NCBI GenBank assembly: GCA_036924085.1
Contig: JAVGWX010000011.1
Coordinates: 30,462,886 to 30,526,885 of the forward strand
Source of the DNA: Ariolimax columbianus
Taxonomy: Eukaryota; Mollusca; Gastropoda; Stylommatophora; Arionidae
Direction: 5' to 3'
Length of the DNA: 64,000 bases
The notes beneath the pieces are model-generated. The model made no database searches. It worked only from the letters and a program-made list of their open reading frames with translations, and had not been told where the DNA came from. A program made the translations under genes and the position numbers. Below are positions 1-10,604 of this stretch, in pieces. Positions within the stretch are counted from its first letter, which is position 1. Every line of letters begins with the position of its first letter.

Positions 1-1204
1 ACAAAAGCAAACTGGCGACAGAACTATACAGGAGTATTAAGACAAAAAGATTAAGATAAAAATTTACCTAAAGAAATGGTGCCGACAACACACCCAGGAT
101 CTGAGTTAGCAAAAGCATACTACTCCTTGTCAATAATAGAGCAAGGGATAAGTTTCAGATTGGGAACATGCCACTGCGGACTAAAAAAATCATCAGTTCA
201 ACAAATCAAAAATTTGAAACGCAGACATGTGCACATGTAGGGGCGGGGCGGGAATAAACACACCGTTAAACGATTTTACAGGTCAGTCAGCTCCAAAAAG
301 GGAGCAGAGTGACTTCATGGCCCTTCCCAGCCCAACTGTAAGATAAACTGTATGGCGACGACAGAAGCTCGAGCGGAACCCCACGGGTTTATGAGGGAGA
401 TTCATTCGATTATTTGAAAGCGAACGACGAAGAAAAAGTCACAAAACAAAATTAGTTATTCTGACATTGTGTTTCTCTATTGAAGGTTGTTTCTGTTGTT
501 GTTATGGATCCAGCAGCGTATGGATTCACTCCCTTCGGCCCAATGTCATAGAATGGTATATATACGTGCTCTAAAGTCTTTCATTCATATGATCTCTTCG
601 GAGAGACATTTTTTCGTAACATCGTTGAGCGTCAAGTGCTCAAAGAGGTCATGATCAGTGATGTCGTGTGGGTGTGTACACAGCTGACACTATGGGATGT
701 GTTGTGGTTTGATAATGCTCAGGTTTCTCGCTGTGTGTTGGGTTCTCAGCCAGAACATGGTGCTCTGGTCCTTCCTTTGTAAGTTTGACTGATTCCGTCA
801 TTTGGACTGGAATTTGCCATATCAGTCAAAGATTACTAAATAGACAGAGCAGACGCCGGTCTGTGGTCATTGCGCCTTTCAGGGTCAACATTATAATGCT
901 GATTTGATATTGGAAAAAAAAATTACAAAACAGCTTTTTGAAATTATTTACGGAAGATAGAAAATTAATTAATCAACTCAAAGAAACGACCATTTTACAT
1001 TAATTAAAAGACTGTTAAGAGCAAAATTCTGAATTAATGTAATGTACAATTTCTTCTTCTTTCTATCTGTTCACTTCTATCCTGCTTGTAAAATCCTCCG
1101 CCAGGTTATGAAGAGGTTTATTGACCGGGACCTAGTATTTGCTTCGTACACGGGAGCTTTACTGCGTCTGTTATATCTGCTGTCCCATCTTTTGCATAGC
1201 CGGC
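1..1204. other. No gene recognised
   Basis: I see no conserved motif, long reading frame, tRNA-like box or tandem array here. The stretch is mixed-composition non-coding sequence ending next to a LINE insertion. Confidence 0.5.
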
Positions 1205-1601
1205 CCTTACCTCTATTTCTTCTTCTTCTTCTTCTTCGTACGCAGTCAGACAGTAACCATTATTTTTTCGAAAAAAGGGGCGGTCATCCTGAGGCTGTCG
1301 CCACTGCCATAGAGCTTGTCTTGCAGTTCCACTGGTGATGGCCACATCTGCTCTCTGATCCTCGTATGTCGGGCAGTTCTGCAGCAGATGTTCAGCGGTC
1401 ATTTTACCGGTACCGGACGGGCATTCGTCGGTACCATCCTATCTTCAATTTGTTGAATAGGTGGTACCTCAGTCTATTGTGGCCAGTGCGAAGTCTGAAG
1501 ACAACGACCTGCTCTCTTCGGTTCAACTCGTAATAGGCATCGTTTTTGGTGTAACCAGTATGTTCGGTTTCCCATTTGGTCATTTGGCCTTACCTCTATT
1601 T
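1205..1601 (-). mobile_element. LINE-R copy 1, 5'-truncated 3' end with target-site duplication
   Basis: Read on the minus strand this is the tail end of a non-LTR retrotransposon. It encodes the C-terminal stretch after the RNase H domain, including MTAEHLLQNCPTYEDQR, and closely matches the copy at 36133-37621 and partly that at 52446-53092. The element ends in a short (GAA)n tail near 1219-1236. The 14-base sequence CCTTACCTCTATTT is present on both sides, at 1205-1218 and 1588-1601, which is what target-primed reverse transcription leaves. Only about 370 bp of the element is present, so it was 5'-truncated on arrival and cannot be active. The duplication is direct; the assignment to an RNase H-bearing LINE comes from the longer copy. 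Confidence 0.85.
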
Positions 1602-2120
1602 GAATCGTATCTGTATAGCATTGATTTCTGAGGAATACTATCTGGTGTTTGTCTTGTCCCGTGATCGAACCATTTGGTTTCCTGTCCGTTGATGAAGTCT
1701 AGAACTGGTATTGTACCTACTTGTCTATTAATATTTCGTTTCTAAGTCTATACGTTCTTGTTACTCAAAGTATTCGTTGCAGGCATTTTATCTTTGTTTG
1801 TTAATGTGAAATTCTGACGCTGATAGCATAATGTGGGTAGGCATATCACATGGTATAGCGTTCTTTGTGTATCAATTGTTGTTTGCCTACTTAGTAATAT
1901 CGGGGACATTCCCCAATGATTTCAATTGCTTTATTACATGTTTTGGATTGTGGTGTCGCCTTTGCCGTCTGCTGAGATTATGTTTCTCAAGAGCATGCAT
2001 TTTTCCCCCGTTTTACTTGGTTCTGTATGAGTACTGTTATTTCTGTTTCTTATCTTGTAATTGTCTTAACTTTGTTTTTCTCAGTGTTTATTTTCATAAT
2101 GTAACACGTACCTGCCTAAT
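1602..2120. other. No gene recognised
   Basis: T-rich sequence with a weak open frame on the plus strand that runs into the adjacent 20-bp array. I see no domain or motif supporting a gene. Confidence 0.45.
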
Positions 2121-2895
2121 GAGGTTGTTGTTATGTTCCTTCAGTTGTTGTTATGTTCATACAGTTGTTGTTATGTTCATGCAGTTGTTGTTATGTTCCT
2201 GTAGTTGTTGTTATGTTCATGCAGTTGTTGTTATGTTCCTGTAGTTGTTGTTATGTTCATGCAGTTGTTGTTATGTTCATGCAGTTGTTGTTATGTTCAT
2301 GCAGTTGTTGTCATGTTCCTGCAGTTGTTGTTATGTTCATGCAGTTGTTGTTATGTTCATGCAGTTGTTGTTATGTTCATGCAGTTGTTGTCATGTTCCT
2401 GCAGTTGTTGTTATGTTCATGTAGTTGTTGTTATGTTCCTGTAGTTGTTGTTATGTTCATGCAGTTGTTGTTATGTTCCTGTAGTTGTTGTTATGTTCAT
2501 GCAGTTGTTGTCATGTTCCTGCAGTTGTTGTTATGTTCATGCAGTTGTTGTTATGTTCATGCAGTTGTTGTCATGTTCATGCAGTTGTTGTTATGTTCAT
2601 GTAGTTGTTGTTATGTTCCTGTAGTTGTTGTTATGTTCATGCAGTTGTTGTTATGTTCCTGTAGTTGTTGTTATGTTCATGCAGTTGTTGTTATGTTCAT
2701 GCAGTTGTTGTTATGTTCCTGTAGTTGTTGTTATGTTCATGCAGTTGTTGTTATGTTCCTGTAGTTGTTGTTATGTTCATGCAGTTGTTGTTGTGTTCAT
2801 GCAGTTGTTGTCATGTTCCTGCAGTTGTTGTTATGTTCATGCAGTTGTTGTTATGTTCATGCAGTTGTTGTTATGTTCCTGTAGTTGTTGTTATG
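2121..2895. repeat. 20-bp minisatellite, about 39 copies
   Basis: The unit is GCAGTTGTTGTTATGTTCAT with common variants (T for C at position 2, CCT for CAT at the end, C for T at position 11). The period is 20 bp and phase is kept to the end. The unit has no stop in several frames, so it reads as Cys/Val-rich open frames that need not be genes. Confidence 0.97.
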
Positions 2896-3079
2896 AGGAT
2901 GCTATTTGGGGCTTGGTCAATAGCAAAGAGAAGTTGATTTAAGTGCTCATTAAAGTTATTTCCTTCACTTACATAAAAAATTAATTAAATGTCATCTATA
3001 TTTGTGTGGAGAAGATAGTACACAACCTAGCCTTACACCGGTTATAACATGAATTTGTTCTGAATATTCTGCGTTTGTT

Positions 3080-3480
3080 CTGACTAAACTGACTATTCAC
3101 ATAGATTGGTCAAATGTTTATTTACTCCATAACGTAATAATGTTGTGTACAGTTGGTATCTATCCACTCGATCGAATGCCCTCTCTTGCTCTATGAAAAC
3201 AACATGCAGTGTTTGATTGCACTCGATTGTTTTCACCGCTATTTGCCTGAGTGCGAAGATTGTATCTGTGCAGCTCTTGTTTTTGCTAAATCCCATCTTC
3301 GCTTCGCTTCGCTGAGATGCTATTATGATTGGGCGTAGTCTTTGTTTCCAGTATTTGACAAATTATCTTACCAGTATCGCTAAGAAATGATATTCCTCGA
3401 TAATTTTCTACATTTTTGTCCATATGAGGAGTACTGCTGCACTTTTGAAGTCTTGTTAAATCCAGGTTATCCCTACCTCT
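3080..3480 (-). pseudogene. LINE reverse transcriptase fragment
   Basis: The minus strand encodes a reverse transcriptase palm segment: GFSKNKSCTDTIFALRQI followed by VVFIEQERAFDRVDR, which matches the usual (F/V)xDxxKAFDxV signature with the catalytic aspartate region altered to IEQ. Upstream on that strand (3300-3480) a shifted frame reads NYRGISFLSDTGKIICQIL, the conserved YRGISLLS block. Frame breaks separate the pieces. No endonuclease or RNase H is visible. It is a short decayed piece of a non-LTR element; the family cannot be named from this much. Confidence 0.75.
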
Positions 3481-3747
3481 TTTGTTATATCCCCAGTAAC
3501 AACTTCAAGTATACAAAACATTGATATCACGTTCACATTAAAGGTTTGTCTCTTAAGAGCTCATATGTACTTGCGTCTTTTAATTCACACGAAAAATAGT
3601 TCCATGGGTTCCCATCGTACGTAACAGGACATTCCATTTCCGGTTAAGGGCAGTACAGCTCGACATAATTTTATTTTTAAAATAAATAAGTAAAGACGTA
3701 GATAAAGATAGAAGTGTATAAAAGAAAGTTGTATTCAGTTTTGCAAA

Positions 3748-3830
3748 GGGTTAGGGTTATGTTTAGGGTTAGGTTTATGGATAGGTTTATAATTACCTTT
3801 AGGGTTAGGGTTAGGTTTAGGGTTAGTCTT
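3748..3830 (+). repeat. Degenerate telomere-like (TTAGGG) repeat, left block
   Basis: Alternating hexamers of the TTAGGG/TTAGGT type, often forming the 12-mer GGTTTAGGGTTA. It stops abruptly at a LINE fragment and resumes after it at 3985. Interstitial telomere-like sequence is the simplest reading; the degeneracy argues against a functional telomere. Confidence 0.8.
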
Positions 3831-3984
3831 TCGTGCTCCCACTCCTGCTTTACGGCTCCACAATTTGGACATTGCTGAAACACGACATGTCGAGACTGAA
3901 AACCTTCCACATGCTCAACCAGCGGCCTATCCCACCGACGTAACGGGCCTCAGACGCCTAAGCGAATATTATTATTATTATTAG
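3831..3984 (+). mobile_element. LINE-A 3'-end fragment inside telomere-like repeats
   Basis: About 150 bp of the LINE-A family: a decayed LLYGSxxWTLLKHDMSRL coding block, then the family's non-coding end (GACGTAACGGGCCTCAGACG at 3938-3957) and an (ATT)n tail. The same end occurs at 5745-6600 (minus), 28577-29055 (plus) and 33785-34945 (plus). It is flanked on both sides by TTAGGG-like sequence. Strongly 5'-truncated and inactive. Confidence 0.8.
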
Positions 3985-4165
3985 GGTTAGGTTTAGGGTT
4001 AGATTTAGGGTTAGGTTTAGGGTTAGTTTTAGAAGTAGGTTCAGTGTTATGGTTATGGCTACGTTTAGGGATAGAATTAGGTTGAGGGTTATGTTTAGGG
4101 TTAAGTTTAGAGGTAGGTTAAGGGTTAAGTTTAGGGTTAGGATTATGGTCATAGTTAGGGTTAAA
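3985..4165 (+). repeat. Degenerate telomere-like (TTAGGG) repeat, right block
   Basis: Continuation of the block at 3748-3830 after the LINE-A fragment; mostly GGTTTAGGGTTA-type 12-mers with many substitutions. The minus strand of this block reads as a long Leu/Thr/Asn-rich open frame, which is a by-product of the repeat. Confidence 0.8.
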
Positions 4166-4630
4166 TGGCATGGCTGTTATTACATCGTCTGACAGCATGG
4201 ATACTGTCATGCTGCTGTAGAAACTGGATCCTTATCATGGACCAACGCCGACAGATTCAAGAAATTCATTGCTAATACGGCAGGAATAAAGGGATGTAAG
4301 AATGGAATATCTCGTCTATTCTTGCAGAATGTTTGACACCCCCAACAGTTAAGAAGTGGACTATTCTGTGACGTCACTACATCAGACTCGGTGCTAAAAA
4401 TAGAAATGTATTTTGTTTAGGGTGAATTTAGACGCATGTGCCAGCTCATCTTCTGTTAGCTATCACTTTGTACAAAATATCGGTGCAAGCTGCGAACGTG
4501 TAGTGTATAGTAATGATGGATAGCTCCATCTAATGTCCGACATGCTCCCTACTTCTTTCAATGCCATCAAACTAGAGCGCTTGCACGAGAAATACCCGGA
4601 AACGGAGTTTTCTGCAAGGTAGTGTCGCGA
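4166..4630. other. No gene recognised
   Basis: Non-coding sequence without a recognisable repeat or coding signal. Confidence 0.4.
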
Positions 4631-4704
4631 GTTCACGCCCACTCCAGATCTTAGTCTGCGTAAGTTAGTTCACGCCCACTCCAGATCTTAGTCTGCGTAA
4701 GTTA
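4631..4704. repeat. 37-bp direct duplication
   Basis: Two identical tandem copies of a 37-bp segment that begins GTTCACGCCCACTCCAGATC, followed by the first few bases of a third. Confidence 0.9.
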
Positions 4705-4739
4705 GTTCACTTTTCTGAGTTATAATCAAATTTGATTTA

Positions 4740-5080
4740 TAAATATCATCGTAATAGGCACTTGGTGGTCTGCCGGGGTCTATGTGTATGACAAGAACAA
4801 AAATAGCACCACTGCCTCACATAGAGTATGTCGTAAGAGGCGACTAACTGTGTCACATGGCATAACACCTGCCATGGTTAAGTGGTTTATTTAAAGCAGC
4901 ATAGATGGAGCCTAACAGGCTGCGGGTCTACTTTTCTTTAGTGTTTGAGTCTATTAAGATGAATTCACACCTCAGTTAACCACCCTCCGTAAGCGCTTGT
5001 CCCAACACAGCGGAGTATTAAGCTGCTCGAGCCTAGCCCGCTAAGCAGGAAACCCTTCTCCTGCCTACATCCAACTCATA
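4740..5080 (+). repeat. Dispersed repeat DR-K (weakly defined)
   Basis: The segment 4825-4885 (GTCGTAAGAGGCGACTAACT and the following 40 bases) is clearly similar, in reverse orientation, to 11095-11165. That makes it part of a dispersed element. The outer limits are not visible with only two copies, and no coding capacity is seen. Confidence 0.5.
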
Positions 5081-5088
5081 CCAGAGCT

Positions 5089-5288
5089 GGGGCCTGCACA
5101 TGAGCTTCTACCCCTGTAGAAGTACAGGTGGACTAAGTGGGGCCTGCACATGAGATTCTACCCCTGTAGAAGTACAGGTTGACTAAGTGGGGCCTGCACA
5201 TGAGATTCTACCCCTGTAGAAGTACAGGTGGACTAAGTGGGGCCTGCACATGAGATTCTACCCCTGTAGAAGTACAGGTGGACTAAGA
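5089..5288. repeat. 50-bp tandem repeat, 4 copies, with overlapping inverted repeats
   Basis: Four near-identical 50-bp units beginning GGGGCCTGCACATGAG. Each contains TTCTACCCCTGTAGAA (6-bp arms) overlapping CCTGTAGAAGTACAGG (6-bp arms), so two mutually exclusive hairpins can form. Function unknown. Confidence 0.95.
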
Positions 5289-5436
5289 ACTAAGAATAGG
5301 CACTTTGACTCATGTTTGCCTGAGACAAAATGTGTTTTAAATCTGGAAACTGCATTAATTCTTATTACAAGCATTATCTGTTGAATTAAAAAAAAAAAAA
5401 ACTTCAATATCAGCTGATGCTTAGCCCTTCATATAA

Positions 5437-5740
5437 GTTACATGAGTGTTACATATCCCTTTCATTTATCTTACGTGAGTGTTACATTGACATTCATATA
5501 TGTTACGTGAGTGTTACATTGACTTTCATTTATGTTACGTGATTGTTACATTGACTTTCATATATGTTACGTGAGTGTTACATTGACTTTCATATATGTT
5601 ACGTGAGTGTTACATTGACTTTCATATAAATGATATAAATGTTATATGAGGTGTTACATGAGGTGTTACATGAGGTGTTACGTATCCCTTTATATGTGTT
5701 ACATGAGTGTTACATGACCTTTCATATGTGTTACAAGAAT
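5437..5740. repeat. 32-bp tandem repeat with degenerate edges
   Basis: About five good 32-bp units built on TATGTTACGTGAGTGTTACA (best at 5470-5625), with decayed and shortened units on both sides. Confidence 0.9.
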
Positions 5741-5744
5741 AAAA

Positions 5745-6600
5745 CATAATAATAATAATAAAAATAATAATGTTCGCCTAGGCATCTGGGGCCCGTTACG
5801 TCGATCGACCACTACCATGTCCAACCGCTGAGGCTTGTAGCCAAACCTCGTTCAGCGCCGATGGAGAGTACTGTCTGTTGGAGCCACGTAGGAGCCGGTG
5901 CGAGACCGTTGTTACACATAGCAGACTTGGACATTTTCTGGTGAGCCAGTACTTCCTGGTCCAGTTGAACCACGTGACCAAACAGATACAGGCGGTGGCG
6001 GACTAGAGTATCCGAGATGGAGGGAAGACTCGTCTTTGCAGACACCTCGACATTACAGACGAGATCGAACCACTGGATACCGAGGATGTGTGGCTGGTTG
6101 CGTATATGAAAAGCATCGAATCTTGATATGTCCTGTTTAAGTAGGGTCCAAGTCTCTGAACCATACAGGAGTACAGGAATCACACACGTCTGATACATAA
6201 GAATGTTGGATCCGACAGAGAGTCTGCCATTATTCCACACCAGCGAAGGTCGTTCGTAGCGGAAGTGGTAACCCGATCTATCTTAACATGTCAGGCGCAC
6301 TGCGTCCATTGCAGGAAAAAGAACTTCCCAGGTATGTGAATTCATTGGTGCACTTCATCGTGCTACCATAGCTACGTCTTACTCGTGTCACATATATGTT
6401 AAGGACTATGTCTATGTCTGACAAGTTTTCCAAAATACAGCCGCCTACAAGAACAAGAGGGCACAGCCACAAAGTAATTAAAGAAACGTCCAAATTAGAT
6501 ACCAGAACATTTATTTTTTCAGTCAGGAAACAGTGAAGGCAATTAATGCATTCAAGAATAGATTGGATGCGCATAGATAGTTTTAAATCAAGTTAATATA
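5745..6600 (-). pseudogene. LINE-A copy 2: reverse transcriptase C-terminal region and 3' end
   Basis: The minus strand reads EFTYLGSSFSCNGRSAPDML, then MYQTCVIPVLLYGSETWTLL, then DTLVRHRLYLFGHVVQLDQE, which is the usual order of motifs after the catalytic core in many endonuclease-type non-LTR reverse transcriptases. The catalytic FADD box is not present, so the copy is truncated upstream. The 3' end (CCGTTACGTCGATCGACCAC on the plus strand) and an (ATT)n-like tail near 5746-5772 match the other LINE-A copies. At least one frameshift separates 6278-6574 from 5812-6240. Molecular fossil; it gives the normal single-copy state of the block that is amplified at 34096-34722. Confidence 0.85.
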
Positions 6601-6604
6601 AACG

Positions 6605-6665
6605 AAACTGATTGTATACAAGACTTTGCGAAGTCTTCTAAACCAGTATAAAGACGTTAAGTTCA
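6605..6665 (+). repeat. Dispersed repeat DR-M, copy 1
   Basis: About 60 bp shared with 35105-35168 (same strand) and 38980-39036 (opposite strand). The core is a near-palindrome here (AGACTTTGCGAAGTCT) followed by CTAAACCAGTATAAAGACGT. Probably the end of a longer mobile element. Confidence 0.6.
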
Positions 6666-6779
6666 GTTAAGCAGTCAGTATAAACCTCGTAAAACACATT
6701 TTGCATGTATTTGGTTTTCAGAAAACAAGAAATGGCATTCTGTTCTGACCTAAATAATCAAATGCGGCATTGATATTAC

Positions 6780-6945
6780 AAGCAGGAACCAGGGATCGAC
6801 CTACATGAGAAACTTGCCCCTGGACATCCCTTACTCTACTCGCTTCAGAAGACAATAAATAGACTTCGATCTGGCATATCAAGATGTAGGAACAAAATGA
6901 AGAGATGGCGTCTCTCAGACGCGCATAGATGCTTCGCTGATGTTA
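6780..6945 (+). pseudogene. LINE-like C-terminal fragment
   Basis: The plus strand reads KTINRLRSGISRCRNKMKRW, which resembles the conserved tail of RNase H-type non-LTR elements (NRLRTGHGRC...KW, normally followed by a Cys/His cluster). The cluster is mutated. Short and without its upstream domains. Confidence 0.5.
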
Positions 6946-6999
6946 ATAAAAAATATGAATGTTTAATGACAGAATGAAACAATACAACGGAGAAAACGC

Positions 7000-8490
7000 T
7001 TTAGAGAAAATTAACAAAAACGTGGGAATGCCTAAAGTCCAGTATAGATTCAGCAAATGAAAACTTACCAGCAGAAGTATACTGGTTAAAATGACAGACA
7101 AATAGGCCAGAAACACCGCAGAATATGTACAAATAAATAAAGACACGCGTACAATGTGTAGTCTGGCTAAATGTGAATGGATTGAGCAAAAATGCAGAGA
7201 AATAGAAGATATGGAAAATAACAACAAAATTAAGAATTGGCGTTAAGAAAAACGATTAAATGTCAATGCAGAGGGAGCTTGTAACATGAGCAGGTTGCGT
7301 GAAAAATGAGCATGGTAACATTTTATTTGATGAGTTAGATATTTCACATATCTGAGCAGAATACGCCAGTAAACTGTTTAACAACAACATAGACGACAAG
7401 CCTCAAGTACAAGATAATGAAGGCCCACAAATCCTCAAATCAGAAGCAAAGAAAACAATCAAAATAATGAAGCAATGAAGGCTGCTGGTGCAGGCAACAT
7501 TACAATGAAAATGAAACAAACCATTTAGGACTTTTTCACGTTTACATAATTACATAGCTGTGCAACTGCGTATACAAGATACTTGTCACACGGGACAGTT
7601 ACCGGAAGTCTTGAAGCCACATCAGTCTTTGCCACATTGCGTCTTAGAAACTTAGGACAGTGGATATACAGATTACATAACAATCAGCCTGTCGAATCAT
7701 GTGACCAATATACAGTTCAATATAGTAGTTAAGTTTTCGAAAGAAAAATGAATCTCGTAAGGCTACGTATGGTATACGAATATTAGAGGAAAAGTATGTA
7801 GACGTGCAAAAGTATCTACATGTTTTTTAGACTGCAGTAAGGCATGTGACAGAGTCCTACATGTCAAACTAATTGAGCGAATCCAAGTGATTGGCCTACT
7901 TCTAAAAGACATTGGGATAATTAGTAATCTGTCTCCCTCCATTGAGAGAATGCCAGGACTAAATATCAACGGCAGGATAGTTAATAATACTATGATACTC
8001 TGTCGCTGGATGAAAGTGACCAAGAATTGCACGAACTTGTTGAAACAGTCAACAAGAAAAACAGGGATGGCGGTTTGGACTTTGAATTTGGGAAAAACAA
8101 AAAGCTGTGATAATTTGCGAAACAAATGTGAAGCCAACAGTGAATATCATAGTAAACGAAGAGATGCTGGAACAGATAAACAGTATCTTGTACCCTGGAC
8201 AGACCATAACAGATGATGGTAAATGTGAGATGGTGGTTAAAATAATAACGTTAAGAATAGCAATGGACAAAAACAAAATTAACAACATTAAAAATATTTT
8301 ACCATCCAGACAGTTAACAAATGTATTGAACATGAGAATCGTCAGGTGTGAATCTTTGGGCATGGGAAGAGAATTAATGAGGAGAATACAAATTAGCCAA
8401 ATAAAAGAGTATGCCATCAAGGCAAGAGACAGAGGGTGTCAGAGCTCTATTACGGTCAATCTTCGATACCGTGACAGAACTTGACGTCAT
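7000..8490 (+). pseudogene. Decayed LINE reverse transcriptase, full palm order preserved
   Basis: Motifs appear in the expected order on the plus strand but in different frames: KNEHGNILFDELDISHI and AEYASKLFN (7290-7385), LKSEAKKTIKIMK then KAAGAGN (7435-7500), TGQLPEVLKP (7590-7620), VDVQKYLHVF then DCSKACDRVLHVKLIERIQ (7800-7890), and finally YPGQTITDDGKCEMV (8190-8235). The last is the YLGxxIxxDGxC block. DCSKACDRV stands where DxxKAFDRV is expected. There are several frameshifts and stops. No endonuclease or RNase H domain is seen. This is an old copy; it could belong to the RTE-like or related endonuclease LINEs but I cannot place it further. Confidence 0.75.
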
Positions 8491-8517
8491 CAAAGGATCA
8501 ATTCCATAAAACCGATA

Positions 8518-8557
8518 CTCCAGCAGCTGAAAGATACTCCAGCAGCTGAAAGATACT
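8518..8557. repeat. 19-bp direct duplication
   Basis: AGCAGCTGAAAGATACTCC is repeated twice in tandem, just past the end of the LINE remnant. Confidence 0.85.
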
Positions 8558-8674
8558 ACAACAGGAGTGAACACCATCCTTCACCATACCAGCCATGATT
8601 TACAACTTTGACGTGTAACAGCTGCGTAAAACAGATACCGAAAAGCTCCAAGTTACTTAACGAGATATGGAACT

Positions 8675-9628
8675 ACGAGGTCGCTTCAAAAAAGTTCACT
8701 CAATTGGTGGATTGTATAGAAATAAGTTACAATATAATTATCTACACTACATTTCCTTCAAAGTAGTTACCTTCGGCAACTACACACTTTGGCCAACATG
8801 TATAGAGCTACTGGAAACATTCGTGGAACCTATTCTTTGGCATCTCTCTCAGCTGCTGGAAACATTCGTGGAATCCATTCTTTGGCATCTCTCTCAGCTA
8901 CTGGAAACATTCGTGGAACCCATTCTTTGACACCCCTCTCAGCTACTGGAAACATTTGTGGAACCCATTCTTTGGCGTCTCTCTCAGCTACTGGAAACAT
9001 TCATGGAACCCATTCTTTGGCGTCTCTCTCAGCTGTCTTGTCTCATTGGTGATAACGTCCTCAGCATCATTGGGAACCATGTGTAGGCAAACACTGCGCA
9101 TGTGCAGTTCATTGTGGAGAAACTGTGGCAACTTCCAACTGATATTCCAACTTCTGAGGCTATTTTCTTGACACTAAGTCTTCTGTCAGCACAAACAAGG
9201 TTTCGAACACACTCAATGTTTTCATTGTTGATCGAGGTTGACGGTCGTCCACTAACGTGCATCATCGTCGACACTAACATGACCTTCACGGAAATGCTTG
9301 TGCCTCTCAAATAATTGCGATCTCTTCATTGTGGTATTACCATATGCTTTATTAAGCGATGTTTGTGTCCCTGAGAGTGACTTCTCAAGTAAAACACAAA
9401 TTTGATATTTGTACGTTGTTCAATCAAGGACATTTTCAACTCCAACGATGCAACGAGCACAACACACAAACATTTATGTAACTTCTGTTCGAGAGTACAT
9501 GTGAAGGTCACGTCTGCCACGTCATTTCGTCAAGGTCACTACCAACTTTTAAATATATATTCTCCATAATATCATCTTTCATTCAAACACGAGTCGACTA
9601 ATCCGCGAACTTTTTTAAGCTACCTCGT
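8675..9628 (-). mobile_element. Mariner-like DNA transposon remnant
   Basis: Terminal inverted repeats are visible: ACGAGGTCGCTTCAAAAAAG at 8675 and its counterpart at 9628 reading inward, sharing ACGAGGTnGCTTnAAAAAAGTTC. The minus strand between them encodes mariner-type pieces in order: GRPSTSINNENIECVRNLV then ADRRLSVKKIASEVGISVGS (helix-turn-helix region, 9150-9260), and near 8760-8800 a WPKCVVAEGNYFEGN-like end, typical of the C-terminus. At 954 bp it is shorter than autonomous mariners (about 1.3 kb), and most of the catalytic DDE/D core is missing. A block near the C-terminus is amplified (see 8808-9032). A clean TA target duplication is not obvious. Non-functional; confident as to superfamily. 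Confidence 0.85.
8808..9032. repeat. 45-bp tandem repeat x5 within the mariner transposase
   Basis: Five units of exactly 45 bp beginning CTACTGGAAACATTCGTGGA. On the minus strand each unit encodes 15 residues with the core RETPKNGFHECFQ, a recognisable piece of the transposase tail, so the expansion is in frame. Units differ by a few substitutions. Confidence 0.95.
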
Positions 9629-9945
9629 TTATCGGAAATGGATAAGGTCCAAAATAGGAACGTTCGACATAAAATTGTATTTCGGAACGTAGTAGAAACG
9701 TCGAGCAAATGATGCTCGGCTGATCGGCTGGTACGCATGCCTGACAACAGATGGACACGGCGAGCGACCTTTCTGTGACCTTATGATTATTCACGTGTAC
9801 AGGGCATGTGGGGGTGGGGTGGGTGGAGGGTTTTTTACAAAAGATCTAGGTCCGCCCAAGTACAGTACTACTAAGCATTGAGATGTATAAGAAATGTGAT
9901 TGACTTTCTTGTATTCGGCTTACCTGCCGGATTGACGCAGAGGAT
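9629..9945. other. No gene recognised
   Basis: Unique-looking sequence between the mariner element and an AT-rich array. Confidence 0.4.
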
Positions 9946-10090
9946 AATGTGATAATGGCATCATTGGATAATATAATGCAATAATGTGATACTGTGATAA
10001 TGTAATAATGTGATAATGTAATAATGTGATACTGTGATAATGTAATAATGTGATAATTTAATAACGTGAAAATGTAATGATGTGATAAGC
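9946..10090. repeat. AT-rich short tandem repeat
   Basis: Interspersed 9-bp-like units of the type GTGATAATGTAATAAT, imperfect and compound. Confidence 0.85.
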
Positions 10091-10249
10091 ACAACTTATT
10101 TTCTGATTTGTTCCAACTTTTTGACTTTCAAACGTTGGGCTAAATCAGATAACCTCATTTGCTCAATTTTTCACTCCCTGAATCTCCCTCCCGAACTATG
10201 TACATTTTTTGCCGTCTACGAGTACATAGAAAGAAGATGCAATAAAGGT

Positions 10250-10500
10250 AGCTAGTTGCCCATCGTAAGCGATGATGCGACAGCGTTAGACGGTTTTGTC
10301 TTGAGGATGTTGTTTACGCTGTATTTGGATTGAAGTGACGGATACTTGTGCTGGTCATCAACCTCACTCTCTGGTCCCCAGCTACCTTTGACTAGAGGCA
10401 AGCCATATGTCAAGACTACCGGAGGTAACGCAGGATGCAGGCACTCTGTTCCCATATCCTTTGTGACAAGGGGTTGCTTGAAACTTACGAGATTCGACCG
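10250..10500 (-). mobile_element. SINE-H copy 1 (dispersed repeat)
   Basis: In reverse complement, this matches 49978-50231: shared blocks are GGGGACCAGAGAGTGAGGTT, GATGACCAG and the end AAGACAAAACCGTCT. The other copy carries a tRNA-like head, so this is probably a 5'-truncated tRNA-derived SINE. No coding capacity. Confidence 0.65.
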
Positions 10501-10604
10501 CCTACAGTTTCAGTTCATCGCTTTGAGGGGCGAACGTCTTTCGACCTCAGCGATATAATAAGTAAAACCGAAAATATACACATACAACACTTACTTATTT
10601 ACTT

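Noticed and set aside
2121..2895. CRISPR-like array
   Set aside because: There are no spacers: the 20-bp units are directly contiguous. The same applies to all other arrays here, and the context is eukaryotic transposons.
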